33,746 nucleotides of DNA from NCBI RefSeq assembly GCF_003363155.1, contig NZ_QRBE01000023.1:1-33746 (forward strand). The letters are read 5' to 3'. The notes under the pieces are model-generated. The model ran no database searches, was not told where the DNA came from, and was given only the letters and a program-made list of their open reading frames with translations. Within the stretch, counting starts at the first letter, position 1, and each line of letters starts with the position of its first letter. This DNA is from Dyella monticola. Its GTDB lineage: Bacteria > Pseudomonadota > Gammaproteobacteria > Xanthomonadales > Rhodanobacteraceae. Positions 25,321-33,746 of the stretch are shown here, one piece after another. The translations under genes and the position numbers were made by a program.

Positions 25321-26477
25321 TGAGTTTGCGCACCCGGAAAATCATTCCTTATCTGGCCGTCCTGGCGGCTGTGTTCGCCTTCGGCCTGGTGATGTTCGGC
25401 GCGTTCGTGCGGCTTTCCAATGCGGGGCTATCCTGTCCGGATTGGCCCACTTGCTACGGTAAGGCGACCTGGCCGCATCACGCGCAAGCCGTTGCGCAGG
25501 CGGACGCTGCGTTCCCCGATCGGCCCTTTGAGGCGGCCAAGGCATGGCGCGAACAAGTGCACCGCATGCTGGCCGGAACACTCGGTGTGCTGGTGGTGCT
25601 GCTCGCCCTGCTCGCCGCACGTCGCGACCGCGTGGTGATGTTTGCCATTGTGCTCAGTGCATTGTTTGCCGCCGTCGGTGTCACGCTTTATCTGCATGGT
25701 GAACGGGATTGGTCATCGGGTTTGGGGTTATTGGCGATTCTGCTGCCGACCGCCGGCGCATTCTGGTTGCGCGAACGCGCCGCCCTGAAAATGTCCGTGC
25801 TGGCACTGGCGGTGATCATCTTCCAGGCCATGCTCGGCATGTGGACGGTGACGTTGCTGCTCAAACCCATCGTGGTGATGGGCCATTTGCTGGGCGGCAT
25901 GACCACCTTCGGCCTGCTGGCGTATGTCGCCCTGCGTGCCAGGGGACTGGGTACGCCCGATGAGCGCTATGCATCGCTGCGCCGTGCCGTGGTGTTCGGC
26001 ATCGTGCTGCTCGCATGCCAGATCGCGCTGGGTGGATGGACGTCCGCCAATTACGCCGCGCTGGCGTGCGGAACGGATTTCCCGACCTGTCTCGGACAAT
26101 GGGCGCCGCCTACCGATTTCCATCACGCTTTCGTACTGTCGCGGGAAATCGGCGTGAACTACGAAGGTGGCGTACTCGATATGGCAGCGCGCAGCGCTAT
26201 TCAAATCGCCCATCGCATCGGTGCGCTGGTGGTGTTCTGCTATTTGCTATGGCTTGCCTATCGGCTGGTTCTCAACGGATTTCGCGTCGGTGGTATCGCC
26301 GTGGCTGTGGTGCTAGTCGTGCAAGTGCTGCTGGGCATCAGCAATGTGCACTTTGGCTTGCCGCTGCCGGTAGCCACCCTGCACAACGGCGGTGCCGCAT
26401 TGTTGCTGTTCACGCTGCTGGCGAATTTTGCACGCCTGCAATCCTGGCGTACGGATGATGCAGGGGCGATTGCATGA
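25320..26477 (+). CDS. ctaA: Heme A synthase (CtaA/Cox15)
   Basis: The product has 385 residues and about eight membrane helices in two homologous halves. It oxidises heme O to heme A for the aa3 oxidase. The first half begins [22 protein letters not shown] with the loop Cys pair and the heme-binding EQVHRMLAG. The second half has [21 protein letters not shown] and AHRIGALVV. The His near [12 protein letters not shown] is also typical. The ATG at 25320 overlaps the preceding TAA by one base (TAATG). A much longer frame open from 24693 is an artefact of low stop density. Confidence 0.93.
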   Translation: MSLRTRKIIPYLAVLAAVFAFGLVMFGAFVRLSNAGLSCPDWPTCYGKATWPHHAQAVAQADAAFPDRPFEAAKAWREQVHRMLAGTLGVLVVLLALLAARRDRVVMFAIVLSALFAAVGVTLYLHGERDWSSGLGLLAILLPTAGAFWLRERAALKMSVLALAVIIFQAMLGMWTVTLLLKPIVVMGHLLGGMTTFGLLAYVALRARGLGTPDERYASLRRAVVFGIVLLACQIALGGWTSANYAALACGTDFPTCLGQWAPPTDFHHAFVLSREIGVNYEGGVLDMAARSAIQIAHRIGALVVFCYLLWLAYRLVLNGFRVGGIAVAVVLVVQVLLGISNVHFGLPLPVATLHNGGAALLLFTLLANFARLQSWRTDDAGAIA

Positions 26478-27370
26478 TCCAGGCGCGCGAGTATTTCCAG
26501 CTCACCAAGCCGCGCGTGGTCGCGCTCTTGGTGTTCTGCGCCGTCATTGGTATGTTCCTGGCGGTGCCCGGTATTCCGCCATGGCGTGCGTTGGTGTTCG
26601 GCACGCTGGGTATCTGGCTGGCATCGGGTTCCGCTGCCGCATTCAATCATCTGATCGACGAGCGCATCGACAAGCTGATGGCGCGCACCGCGCGTCGTCC
26701 GCTGGCGACGGGCAAGCTCAAAGCGCGACAGGTGCTGGTGTTCGCGATCATCATCGGCATCGTTTCGATGGTGGTGCTTGCCACGCAGGTGAATGTGCTC
26801 ACCGCATGGCTCACCTTCGGCGGATTGATCGGTTACGCGCTCGTTTACACCGCATACCTGAAACGCGCCACGCCGCAAAACATCGTCATCGGCGGCCTCG
26901 CCGGCGCGATCCCGCCGGTGCTGGGATGGACGGCCGTCACCGGCGCGCTGCATCCCTTTGCGCTGCAGCTGTGCCTGATCATCTTTGTGTGGACGCCGCC
27001 GCATTTCTGGGCACTCGCCATCTTCCGCCGCGACGACTACGCGCGCGCGCAAATTCCCATGCTGCCGGTGACCCACGGCGTGCGCTATACGCGCTGGCAA
27101 ATCCTGCTGTACACGATCCTGCTGGTGATGGTGAGCCTGCTGCCCTCCATCACCGGATACAGCGGCCTGATCTACTTCGGCGGCGCGCTGGTGCTCGGCA
27201 TCGGCTTCCTGTACTACGCCATCCGCCTGATGAATCCACCCGACGAATACTTCGCCATGCGCACGTTCAAGTATTCGATCATCTACCTGATGGCGTTGTT
27301 TGCCTTTCTGCTGGCCGATCACTGGCTGATGTCGCCGATGCTGCATGGCAACGCGGTCAGAATTTCGTAA
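26474..27370 (+). CDS. ctaB: Protoheme IX farnesyltransferase, heme O synthase (CtaB/Cox10)
   Basis: The product has 298 residues and is a polytopic UbiA-family prenyltransferase that joins farnesyl diphosphate to heme B, giving heme O for CtaA. The first Asp-rich motif is NHLIDERID (~58-66) and the second conserved part is [17 protein letters not shown] (~123-139); [18 protein letters not shown] is also typical. It overlaps ctaA by four bases (ATGA). In related genomes an SCO gene often follows; here the cluster ends, and a low-GC gap leads into the type I secretion locus. Confidence 0.95.
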   Translation: MIQAREYFQLTKPRVVALLVFCAVIGMFLAVPGIPPWRALVFGTLGIWLASGSAAAFNHLIDERIDKLMARTARRPLATGKLKARQVLVFAIIIGIVSMVVLATQVNVLTAWLTFGGLIGYALVYTAYLKRATPQNIVIGGLAGAIPPVLGWTAVTGALHPFALQLCLIIFVWTPPHFWALAIFRRDDYARAQIPMLPVTHGVRYTRWQILLYTILLVMVSLLPSITGYSGLIYFGGALVLGIGFLYYAIRLMNPPDEYFAMRTFKYSIIYLMALFAFLLADHWLMSPMLHGNAVRIS

Positions 27371-27596
27371 TAGAAATTTTTTCGAATGCTGTTGACTACA
27401 TGCTGGAGTGCTTGTAGCACGGCTCAATCGCGTGAAATTGGCGTGAATTTCGAAAGTTTTAACGCGCAAAATATTGCTCATTGACGAGTCTGCTGCCGTA
27501 TCTGAGTATTTGCGCAGGGGGAGCGCACGCCCATCTATTTCAGCTAAGGGAATAGCTGCAGTCGCTCTAGGACGACTGTAGAACTCAGGGATATTT
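27371..27596 (+). promoter_or_regulatory. AT-richer leader of the type I secretion operon
   Basis: These 226 bases contain no gene and are clearly AT-richer than the neighbouring oxidase genes. An inverted repeat with arms CTGCAGTCG (27556-27564) and CGACTGTAG (27573-27581), one mismatch, lies just upstream of the AGGGA ribosome binding site (27586-27590). It could bind a regulator or fold over the translation start. TTGACT near 27392 and TTGACG near 27482 are possible -35 elements, but I find no good -10 at proper spacing. Confidence 0.45.
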
Positions 27597-29744
27597 ATGT
27601 CGGTTGAGGATGTGCGTGACGCGGAAGATACCCGCGATACGTCTGACACCGGGCTTGCATGTCTGACGATCATCGCTCGTCTGCATGGCATTCCGGTGGA
27701 CCCTGCCCAGATGCGTCACGAATTTGCTGAGCCTGGGCGGCATTTCGATAGCGACCTTATTCGTCATGCATCAGTCAAGCTTGGGTTGAAGACCAAGCTC
27801 GTGAACGCTGATCTCGAGCGCGTGGGCTATTTGCCGCTGCCCGCCTTGGCGATAGATCCTGCCGGTGCGATGTATGTCGTTGCCCGTACCAACGACAAAA
27901 AGATCCTCATTCAGGACCCGCGTCATGGGAGTCCTCAACTGCTATCGCACGAGGAAGTGGCTGACCGGTGGTCTGGCCAGGTCATGCTCTTTACCTCTCG
28001 TGCATCGATTGCTGGAGAGCTTTCCCGCTTTGACTTCAGCTGGTTCATACCGGCGGTAGTGAAATATAGAAAATTACTGAGCGAAATTCTGATCGTTTCG
28101 TTCTTCTTGCAGTTGATTGGGCTTGCGACACCGCTGTTCTTCCAGGTAGTGATGGACAAGGTGCTTGTGCATCACGGTCTGACGACGCTCGATGTCATCG
28201 CGATCGGATTGCTCTTCTGTTCCATCTTCGAATCGCTGCTTAGCGGTCTTCGCACCTATGTATTCGCTCACACCACCAGTCGCATTGACGTTGAGCTAGG
28301 TGCGCGGCTATTTCGCCATCTGCTTTCCCTCCCGCTTTCCTATTTCAGGTCGCGAAGGGTGGGTGACTCGGTCGCGCGCGTACGCGAATTGGAAAACATA
28401 CGCAGCTTCCTCACCGGTAATGCCATCACGCTCGTGATGGACGTTCTTTTCTCCTTCGTCTTTATAGGCGTCATGCTTTGCTATAGCGGCTGGCTGACGC
28501 TTGCCGTGGTTGCGTCCTTGCCTGTTTACGCCATGCTATCCATGACGCTGACGCCCGCGTTGCGAGCCAGGTTGCGTGAGAAGTTCAACCGAGGGGCGGA
28601 TAACCAAGCGTTCCTGGTGGAAACTATTAGCGGCATCGACACCGTCAAGGCGATGGCGGTGGAGCCGCAGACCACTCGTCGATGGGACGGCCAATTGGCC
28701 GGTTACGTGGAGGCCGGCTTCCGCACGGTTGCATTGGGGACGGTCGCGAGGGAAGGGGTCAATTTTGTCGGCAAGCTGGTAACCGTCGCGACCATATGGA
28801 TCGGTGCGCGGCTCGTCATCGACGGCGATATGACGGTGGGCCAGTTGATCGCTTTCAACATGCTCGCAGGCCGCGTCGCCCAACCCATTATGCGTATTGC
28901 CCAGCTATGGACCGATTTTCAGCAAACCGGCATCTCCATGCAGCGGCTCGGCGACATCCTCAACGCCCCCGGCGAGGTTAACAGCGGTAGCCGCAGCACC
29001 ATGCCGCGGCTGGACGGAAGGATCGAATTGGACGCGGTGACATTCCGTTACCGACCTGACACGCCGGAAGTCCTGCACGGCGTAAGCCTCAAGATTCAAC
29101 CCGGCGAGGTCATCGGTATCGTCGGCCGCTCAGGGTCCGGCAAAAGCACGCTCACAAAACTCGTTCAACGGTTGTACGTGCCGGAGCGCGGGCGCGTGCT
29201 TGTCGATGGCATGGATCTGGCGATGGTCGATGTTTCGTCATTACGCCGCCAGATAGGTGTGGTGCTTCAGGAAAATATTCTCTTCAACCGCAGCTTGCGC
29301 GAAAACATCGCGCTGACCGATCCCGGGGCGCCGCTCGATGCCGTTATCGCCGCCGCGAAATTGGCCGGTGCGCACGAGTTCATCCTGGAGCTTCCAGAGG
29401 GTTACGGCACCATGGTCGGGGAACACGGTTCCACGCTCTCAGGTGGTCAACGGCAGCGCGTGGCGATTGCGCGAGCGCTGATGAATAACCCGCGCATTCT
29501 CATTTTCGACGAAGCGACCAGCGCCCTCGACTATGAATCGGAGCGCATCATCCAGAACAACATGCGCGCTATCTGCCAGGGGCGCACAGTCATCATCATC
29601 GCGCACAGACTATCTGCCGTGCGCGATGCCAATCGAATCATCGTCATGGAGCGCGGCAACATCGTTGAAGAAGGCGGCCATAACGATCTTCTGCAAATAC
29701 AAGCCGGCCATTACGCACGCCTGCATCGGTTGCAGCAGACATGA
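27597..29744 (+). CDS. Type I secretion ABC transporter, HlyB-like, with degenerate C39 domain
   Basis: The product has 715 residues. The N-terminal ~130 residues match the C39 peptidase fold, but the catalytic Cys is Thr18 (DTGLAC) and the His position is Met92 (AMYVV), while Asp107 (QDP) remains. It is therefore an inactive C39-like domain as in HlyB and should not cleave its substrate. The membrane domain (~150-430) has about six helices. The ATPase has Walker A GRSGSGKST (510-518), LSGGQ (614-618), Walker B ILIFDE (634-639) and the switch His670. It powers export of an unprocessed protein across both membranes. The HlyD gene overlaps by four bases; the likely substrate is the exoprotein at 31976. 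Confidence 0.93.
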   Translation: MSVEDVRDAEDTRDTSDTGLACLTIIARLHGIPVDPAQMRHEFAEPGRHFDSDLIRHASVKLGLKTKLVNADLERVGYLPLPALAIDPAGAMYVVARTNDKKILIQDPRHGSPQLLSHEEVADRWSGQVMLFTSRASIAGELSRFDFSWFIPAVVKYRKLLSEILIVSFFLQLIGLATPLFFQVVMDKVLVHHGLTTLDVIAIGLLFCSIFESLLSGLRTYVFAHTTSRIDVELGARLFRHLLSLPLSYFRSRRVGDSVARVRELENIRSFLTGNAITLVMDVLFSFVFIGVMLCYSGWLTLAVVASLPVYAMLSMTLTPALRARLREKFNRGADNQAFLVETISGIDTVKAMAVEPQTTRRWDGQLAGYVEAGFRTVALGTVAREGVNFVGKLVTVATIWIGARLVIDGDMTVGQLIAFNMLAGRVAQPIMRIAQLWTDFQQTGISMQRLGDILNAPGEVNSGSRSTMPRLDGRIELDAVTFRYRPDTPEVLHGVSLKIQPGEVIGIVGRSGSGKSTLTKLVQRLYVPERGRVLVDGMDLAMVDVSSLRRQIGVVLQENILFNRSLRENIALTDPGAPLDAVIAAAKLAGAHEFILELPEGYGTMVGEHGSTLSGGQRQRVAIARALMNNPRILIFDEATSALDYESERIIQNNMRAICQGRTVIIIAHRLSAVRDANRIIVMERGNIVEEGGHNDLLQIQAGHYARLHRLQQT

Positions 29745-31177
29745 GTACACGAAGCATGCGATGGCTGGCCACGCGCGATCTACTTGGTCGCTACACCCAG
29801 GTGTTCCAGGCAGCATGGGGAATGCGCACGGCGCTCGATACCCCCGTGCGTCTTCGCCATGAAACGGATTTTCAGCCCGCCGCGCTCGCATTACGCGATA
29901 GCCCCATGCACCCTGCGCCTCGCTGGGCCATGGGACTCATCTGCGGCTTGCTCACCTTTGCCGTAGCGTGGGCGAGTTTTGGCAAGGTCGATGTCATGGC
30001 GACCGCCGATGGCAAGATCGTCCCGAACGGCGAGGTAAAAACCATCCAATCACAAGATACCGCGGTCGTCACCGCGATCCATGTGGTTGACGGTCAATCC
30101 GTCAACAAGGGCGATGTGCTGGTCGATCTGGATGCCACGGATGCCACCAGCAATGCCAGCGAAGCCCAGGCCGCGCTAGCGGCCGCCCGTGACGAGGCCG
30201 CCCGCGGACATGCTCTGCTGAAAGCCATCGACACGAACCGCCCTCCGATGTTGCCGCCTTCCCAGGATCGCGACGCTGCAGACCAAACAGTCCAGCAGCA
30301 CGTGTTGGCCGGCGAGTACGCGGACTACGTCAGCAATATCCAGGAAATGGATGCCGACATCGCCCAGGCATCAGCCAGCCTGCACGAAACCGCAGCCGAA
30401 ATCGGCAAGCTGGAAGGCACGCTTCCTATCGAAGAAACCAAGGAAGACGACTACGCAAAGCTCATTGTGAAGGGCTACGTAGGCCTGCACGACTACTACA
30501 ACGAAAAGCAGGCCGTGATCCAAATGAAGCAGGATCTCGTGGAGCAGAAGGCCAAGCTGGTGGAGACCCAGGCAACCTTGGAAGCATCCAGGCGCAAGCG
30601 TGATGAATACGTTGCCCAAACGCGTCGCACCTGGCTCGAGAAAATCCAGGACGATGAAACCAAGGCTGCATCGTCTGCGGGGGACTTAGCCAAGGCGCGC
30701 GATCACGCTCGGTTGATGCATTTAACGGCACCCGTCGACGGGACAGTCCAGCAAGTGGCGATCCACACGATCGGCGGTGTCGTCAGCCCCGCGCAGCAGG
30801 TGATGGTTATCGTGCCAAACGGTCATCAGCTACTGGTCGAGGCCACTATCGACAATCAGGACATCGGCTTCATCAAGGAAGGCCAGCCAGCGGAAGTGAA
30901 GGTGGAGGCCTTTCCTTATACCCGATACGGAGTCTTGCACGGCACCGTCGTTCAAGTGTCGAACGATGCGAAGCAAGACGATAGCGACAAGAAGAAATGG
31001 GTGTTCACCGCACAGGTGGCTTTGCCGACGGACAGCATGATGATTGAAGGCAAGCAGATCCATTTGACGCCGGGTATGACAGTGACATCAGAGATTAAAA
31101 CAGGGCGTCGTCGAATTATGAGTTACCTGCTGAGTCCGTTAATCCAGCATGCAAGAGAAAGTTTGCACGAAAGGTAA
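29741..31177 (+). CDS. HlyD-family type I secretion periplasmic adaptor
   Basis: The product has 478 residues. A cytoplasmic N-terminal part is followed by one membrane helix (~63-80), then a lipoyl half-motif (GKIVPNGEVKTIQSQDTAVVTAI), a long coiled coil (~130-310) with heptad-like KLVETQATLEASRRK, the second lipoyl half (LTAPVDGTVQQVAIHTIGGVV) and a beta-barrel domain (VEATIDNQDIGFIKEGQPAEVKVEAFPY). It bridges the ABC exporter to a TolC-like outer-membrane channel, which is not encoded in this window. It overlaps the exporter gene by four bases. The DNA is still GC-rich here. Confidence 0.93.
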   Translation: MSTRSMRWLATRDLLGRYTQVFQAAWGMRTALDTPVRLRHETDFQPAALALRDSPMHPAPRWAMGLICGLLTFAVAWASFGKVDVMATADGKIVPNGEVKTIQSQDTAVVTAIHVVDGQSVNKGDVLVDLDATDATSNASEAQAALAAARDEAARGHALLKAIDTNRPPMLPPSQDRDAADQTVQQHVLAGEYADYVSNIQEMDADIAQASASLHETAAEIGKLEGTLPIEETKEDDYAKLIVKGYVGLHDYYNEKQAVIQMKQDLVEQKAKLVETQATLEASRRKRDEYVAQTRRTWLEKIQDDETKAASSAGDLAKARDHARLMHLTAPVDGTVQQVAIHTIGGVVSPAQQVMVIVPNGHQLLVEATIDNQDIGFIKEGQPAEVKVEAFPYTRYGVLHGTVVQVSNDAKQDDSDKKKWVFTAQVALPTDSMMIEGKQIHLTPGMTVTSEIKTGRRRIMSYLLSPLIQHARESLHER

Positions 31178-31201
31178 TTAAATTTACGACAGGAAATGCC
31201 A

Positions 31202-31918
31202 ATGATTAGGAACGTAGCTTTAGCTATTGTCTGGTTACTTTGTTCAAGCTGTTCCATCGCGAAAGATGGCAACGTCAATGCGGTTACGCAGAACGGTGGC
31301 GCGGCGAACGGTGCTAGAAGTCAGCCCAACGTTAAGGAGGCCGATAGCGAAGTGGGTCAGGAACATTTCTGTCGGCACGATCCAAAATCAAACCTGCCGT
31401 GCGCGAATACGGTTGTACCAGAGCCGAAGAATGTAGATGAGTTTTGGCAGAAATTTATGGCGCTTCTATCACCTGTGCGTGGGTACGTGCTGCCCAAAGA
31501 TGCTGAGCGCGCATTCGGAATCCATTTTGCAAAGTCTTGGGTGGGGGGTGATGGGCATCGCATTTCGCAATACACGGGAAGCGGCGCGTTGCCCTTGAGT
31601 ATTCAACTGGACAGCTACCCAGCGGGATTTCTGAGGCAAATATGGCAGCGCGACCAGGGGGAATTAAGTCGACCACATTCGATCCTTAATATATCGGGCG
31701 GGAACTTTGGTTGTATCTCAGTTCCTGAGGCCGAGAAAAAAATGGCTAGCATTGGATTCGTAGTTCAAGGCTCAATTATTTATAAATTCATTGGGCTTGG
31801 CCGATCTATAACAATTTTGGGTGATCCCAATCGGCCGACCACGATAACTTTGTATTACGGTCAAGCGGTGCTTGCTGAGCCATGTGTTCTATCCATCAGA
31901 GTGGACGCTTACAAATAG
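31202..31918 (+). CDS. Unrecognised exported protein inside the type I secretion locus
   Basis: The product has 238 residues. The ATG at 31202 is favoured over 31196 because AGGA at 31191 is then correctly spaced. The start MIRNVALAIVWLLCSSCSIAK is a signal peptide; the CSSC end could be a poor lipobox. The mature part has four Cys, in EHFCRHD, LPCANT, FGCIS and EPCVLS, which could form two disulfides. It also has a mixed alpha/beta pattern with ISQYTGSGALPLSIQLDSYP. I do not recognise a family. The DNA is AT-richer than that of the preceding genes. It may be a periplasmic partner, chaperone or protective protein for the exoprotein encoded 57 bases downstream; this is inferred only from position. 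Confidence 0.7.
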   Translation: MIRNVALAIVWLLCSSCSIAKDGNVNAVTQNGGAANGARSQPNVKEADSEVGQEHFCRHDPKSNLPCANTVVPEPKNVDEFWQKFMALLSPVRGYVLPKDAERAFGIHFAKSWVGGDGHRISQYTGSGALPLSIQLDSYPAGFLRQIWQRDQGELSRPHSILNISGGNFGCISVPEAEKKMASIGFVVQGSIIYKFIGLGRSITILGDPNRPTTITLYYGQAVLAEPCVLSIRVDAYK

Positions 31919-31975
31919 CAAGCGACGCAGTGAGTGAATCTTTTCAAAATCACAAAAAAGGTCAATGGAGCATAT

Positions 31976-33746
31976 ATGACTAACCCAACAATCAATGTGC
32001 AAAATTTCGAGAATGCGGTGGGAAATAACGCATCGCTTATGGCGATGATACCGATATTTAATGAATCGCCAACGCTGGTTAATTTGATAAACAGCTTTGA
32101 CGCCAACTCAACCTTGGTCACTGGTAATCAAATAACCATAGGCAGTACTAATCAAGATCCCGTTAATCAGAGTACCGGAGATAGTACGGCGACGATCGAA
32201 TCCTCACTATTTACCGGGTTTGACCCTTCGACCTTCAATATCTCCACTAATACTGGCATCGAACAAGCAGAGTTGGTTGCAGTCGAGCTAGGTCACGAGC
32301 TTGCGCATACCGTAGACCCAAATGCTCAATACACTTCGGACCCTACTAGCTTAGCCGAGGGTGTTTCTTACGATGAGAACGCTGAAGCGATTGCTTCAGT
32401 ATCTTCGTTTAATGTCGCGAATGAGCTCAATAGCTTCAACACGACACAGTATGGGGAGGGATTCGATACTCAGAACGCCAATGATAATTCAGCTATGCAG
32501 TCGGCACTTTCTGCGACAACTGTCGGGAATTATCAAAGCTTGCAAGATGCGCAGATTGCCACTGCCGAAAACGTCATATCGCAGCCGACTTACATGCCGT
32601 CGGGCATGCAAATTTCATATTCGCAGTACCTTAATGATGGCGTGGCTGTGCAGTTGTGCAATGAATCTTCTTCGACCATAAATTCTGTAAATTTAAATAG
32701 CGGAACGATCAATTGGAATGGTGTTACCTCTAGTAATTTTTCGTTAACGATGGATGCAAATGGCGATGGAGGATGGACGCTGAATGCATCGGGTATTACG
32801 GATGTTAGCGGGAATACATATAGCATCAATGCTAATTCTGGCCCGACTCAAGGCTCTGGGCTGACACAAACTAATCAATGTGTAATCAATCAAACTGCGC
32901 CGTCCGGTCAGCAATCTGGATACATCTTCGGTCAGGGGGTGAGCGATGGTTTAAGCAATGCATCTCTTCTCGTAGCCCCCGATACCAGCGCTGAACTTAC
33001 GGGCACTGGTGATTCCTCAACTGTGAGTAGCGGTAGTAGCGCAACAGTCACAAATACCAATAATACGATCAACATGGACGATGGGTCGACGTTGCTCGAT
33101 ACCGCAGGCACGGGTAACGACACGATCAACGCCGGAGCCGGCGATACGATCCAGATCAGCAACGATGGCAGTAGTTATACCGACACGATCAATGCCAGCG
33201 GTGACGCTGGCATTACGCTGGACTCCGGGTCAGCGCTGGATGTCGCGGGTAGTGGCAATACAATCACCACCAGCAATAGCGACACGCTGACGGCCGGCGG
33301 TGACACGATCGACGCGGCGAGCGGCGACACGCTGTCACTGAGCGACGCGGGCGGTGTACAGAACACCATCGACGGGAGCGGCTTCACGATCTCGGAGAAC
33401 AATGGCTCGGTGGCCTTCGACGGCAGCGGCACGCTCAGCGGCACGGGCAATACGCTGGAGGTGGATGCTGATAGCGTCGCGACGGTAGCAAACACCAACG
33501 ACACTATCGACATGAGCAGCGGTTCTTCGCTGATCGATAATTCCATCCACGGCGGCGATACGATCAATGCAGCGTCGGGCGACACAATCCAGATCAGCAA
33601 CGGCGGTTATTCGGATACGATCAATGCCAGCGACGATGCGAGTATCACGCTGGACGGCGGCGCAGCAGCGAATATCGTGGGTAGCGGCAACGGCATCACG
33701 GCGGCCGGCGACAACACCATCACGGCGAGTGGCGATGCCATCACCG
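31976..33746 (+). CDS. Large type I-secreted exoprotein with HExxH metalloprotease-like domain and beta-repeat array (3' end outside window)
   Basis: The frame is open from an ATG with GGAG five bases upstream to the window edge, at least 590 codons. There is no N-terminal signal peptide, as expected for a type I substrate with a C-terminal signal. Residues 107-111 are HELAH in VELGHELAHTVD, a zinc-protease HExxH. Glu134 or Glu137 in SYDENAEAIASVSSFNVANELN is a likely third ligand. Spacing and surroundings resemble M91-type (NleD-like) effector peptidases. Residues ~210-310 form a Ser/Asn-rich domain with two Cys and a DANGDG calcium-loop-like motif (260-265). From ~345 on there are Gly/Asp/Thr/Ile beta-strand repeats, including the RTX-like GTGNDTINAGAGDT (378-391). 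The AT-rich first half and GC-rich repeats suggest a mosaic gene. The function is inferred, not proven. Confidence 0.85.
   Translation, partial: MTNPTINVQNFENAVGNNASLMAMIPIFNESPTLVNLINSFDANSTLVTGNQITIGSTNQDPVNQSTGDSTATIESSLFTGFDPSTFNISTNTGIEQAELVAVELGHELAHTVDPNAQYTSDPTSLAEGVSYDENAEAIASVSSFNVANELNSFNTTQYGEGFDTQNANDNSAMQSALSATTVGNYQSLQDAQIATAENVISQPTYMPSGMQISYSQYLNDGVAVQLCNESSSTINSVNLNSGTINWNGVTSSNFSLTMDANGDGGWTLNASGITDVSGNTYSINANSGPTQGSGLTQTNQCVINQTAPSGQQSGYIFGQGVSDGLSNASLLVAPDTSAELTGTGDSSTVSSGSSATVTNTNNTINMDDGSTLLDTAGTGNDTINAGAGDTIQISNDGSSYTDTINASGDAGITLDSGSALDVAGSGNTITTSNSDTLTAGGDTIDAASGDTLSLSDAGGVQNTIDGSGFTISENNGSVAFDGSGTLSGTGNTLEVDADSVATVANTNDTIDMSSGSSLIDNSIHGGDTINAASGDTIQISNGGYSDTINASDDASITLDGGAAANIVGSGNGITAAGDNTITASGDAIT
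33053..33746 (+). repeat. Long in-frame 438-base (146-residue) repeat of the exoprotein
   Basis: Unit one starts at 33053 (NTNNTINMDDGSSL-like) and unit two at 33491 (NTNDTIDMSSGSSL). Both continue with DTINA-GDTIQISN, then DTINAS-ITLD and a GSGN-IT segment in the same order. The second unit is cut by the window edge. Within each unit there are shorter GDTI/NTI strands about every 10-20 residues, typical of a beta-helix or beta-roll. The two units are clearly diverged at the DNA level, so the duplication is not recent. Confidence 0.75.

Noticed and set aside
33053-33746. Regular repeats considered as a CRISPR array
   Set aside because: The repeats are in frame, diverged and protein-coding, without constant repeat and spacer lengths.
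1-33746. tRNA, rRNA, insertion sequences and phage attachment sites
   Set aside because: None could be supported by reading either strand; no transposase or integrase frame is present.

Overview
The window looks like chromosomal DNA of a gammaproteobacterium of the Xanthomonadales/Lysobacterales, most likely Rhodanobacteraceae (Dyella, Rhodanobacter or Luteibacter-like). The reasons are a GC-rich sequence, an aa3 cytochrome oxidase cluster with a DUF2909 gene placed opposite to a SURF1 gene, a PutA of about 1064 residues without a ribbon-helix-helix domain, and a VgrG with a long DUF2345 tail. This is inferred from protein style and gene order; no 16S or other marker is present.

Left part (1-9.3 kb, all minus strand). 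A type VI secretion spike gene (vgrG) is followed by the first 50 codons of a possible effector gene that runs off the left edge. Upstream of vgrG lies a tight four-gene operon read from 9039 down to 2720: a beta-helix lipoprotein, a two-heme c-type cytochrome lipoprotein, a TonB-dependent outer-membrane receptor, and a coniferyl-aldehyde-type dehydrogenase. Together they suggest uptake of an organic compound, oxidation in the periplasm and aldehyde oxidation in the cytoplasm.

Middle part (9.3-17.3 kb). A weak small ORF is followed by a two-gene plus-strand unit (a DUF5671 membrane protein and a pseudopilin-like anchored protein). Next come a short-chain dehydrogenase divergent from an ArsR-type repressor with a clear palindromic operator between them, an AraC-type regulator, a TlpA-like thiol protein, and putA for proline catabolism.

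Right-centre (17.6-27.4 kb, mostly plus strand). This is the aa3 terminal oxidase locus: DUF2244 protein, coxB, coxA, a 61-residue membrane protein, coxC, a separate beta-propeller exported protein with its own terminator, DUF2909 (minus strand), SURF1, an SCO-like CxxxC protein, ctaA and ctaB. A cox11/ctaG gene, which usually sits between coxA and coxC, is absent from the window.

Right end (27.4-33.7 kb, plus strand). A type I secretion locus abuts the oxidase cluster: a HlyB-like ABC exporter with a degenerate C39 domain, a HlyD-like adaptor, an unrecognised exported protein, and a large exoprotein cut by the window edge. The exoprotein is open for at least 590 codons. It has an HExxH zinc-protease motif near the N terminus and then a long array of Gly/Asp/Thr/Ile-rich beta-strand repeats with a 146-residue period. 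The DNA is visibly AT-richer from about 31.2 to 32.9 kb and turns GC-rich inside the exoprotein gene, where the repeats begin. I consider this locus, probably a T1SS-exported metalloprotease or toxin, the most interesting part of the window.
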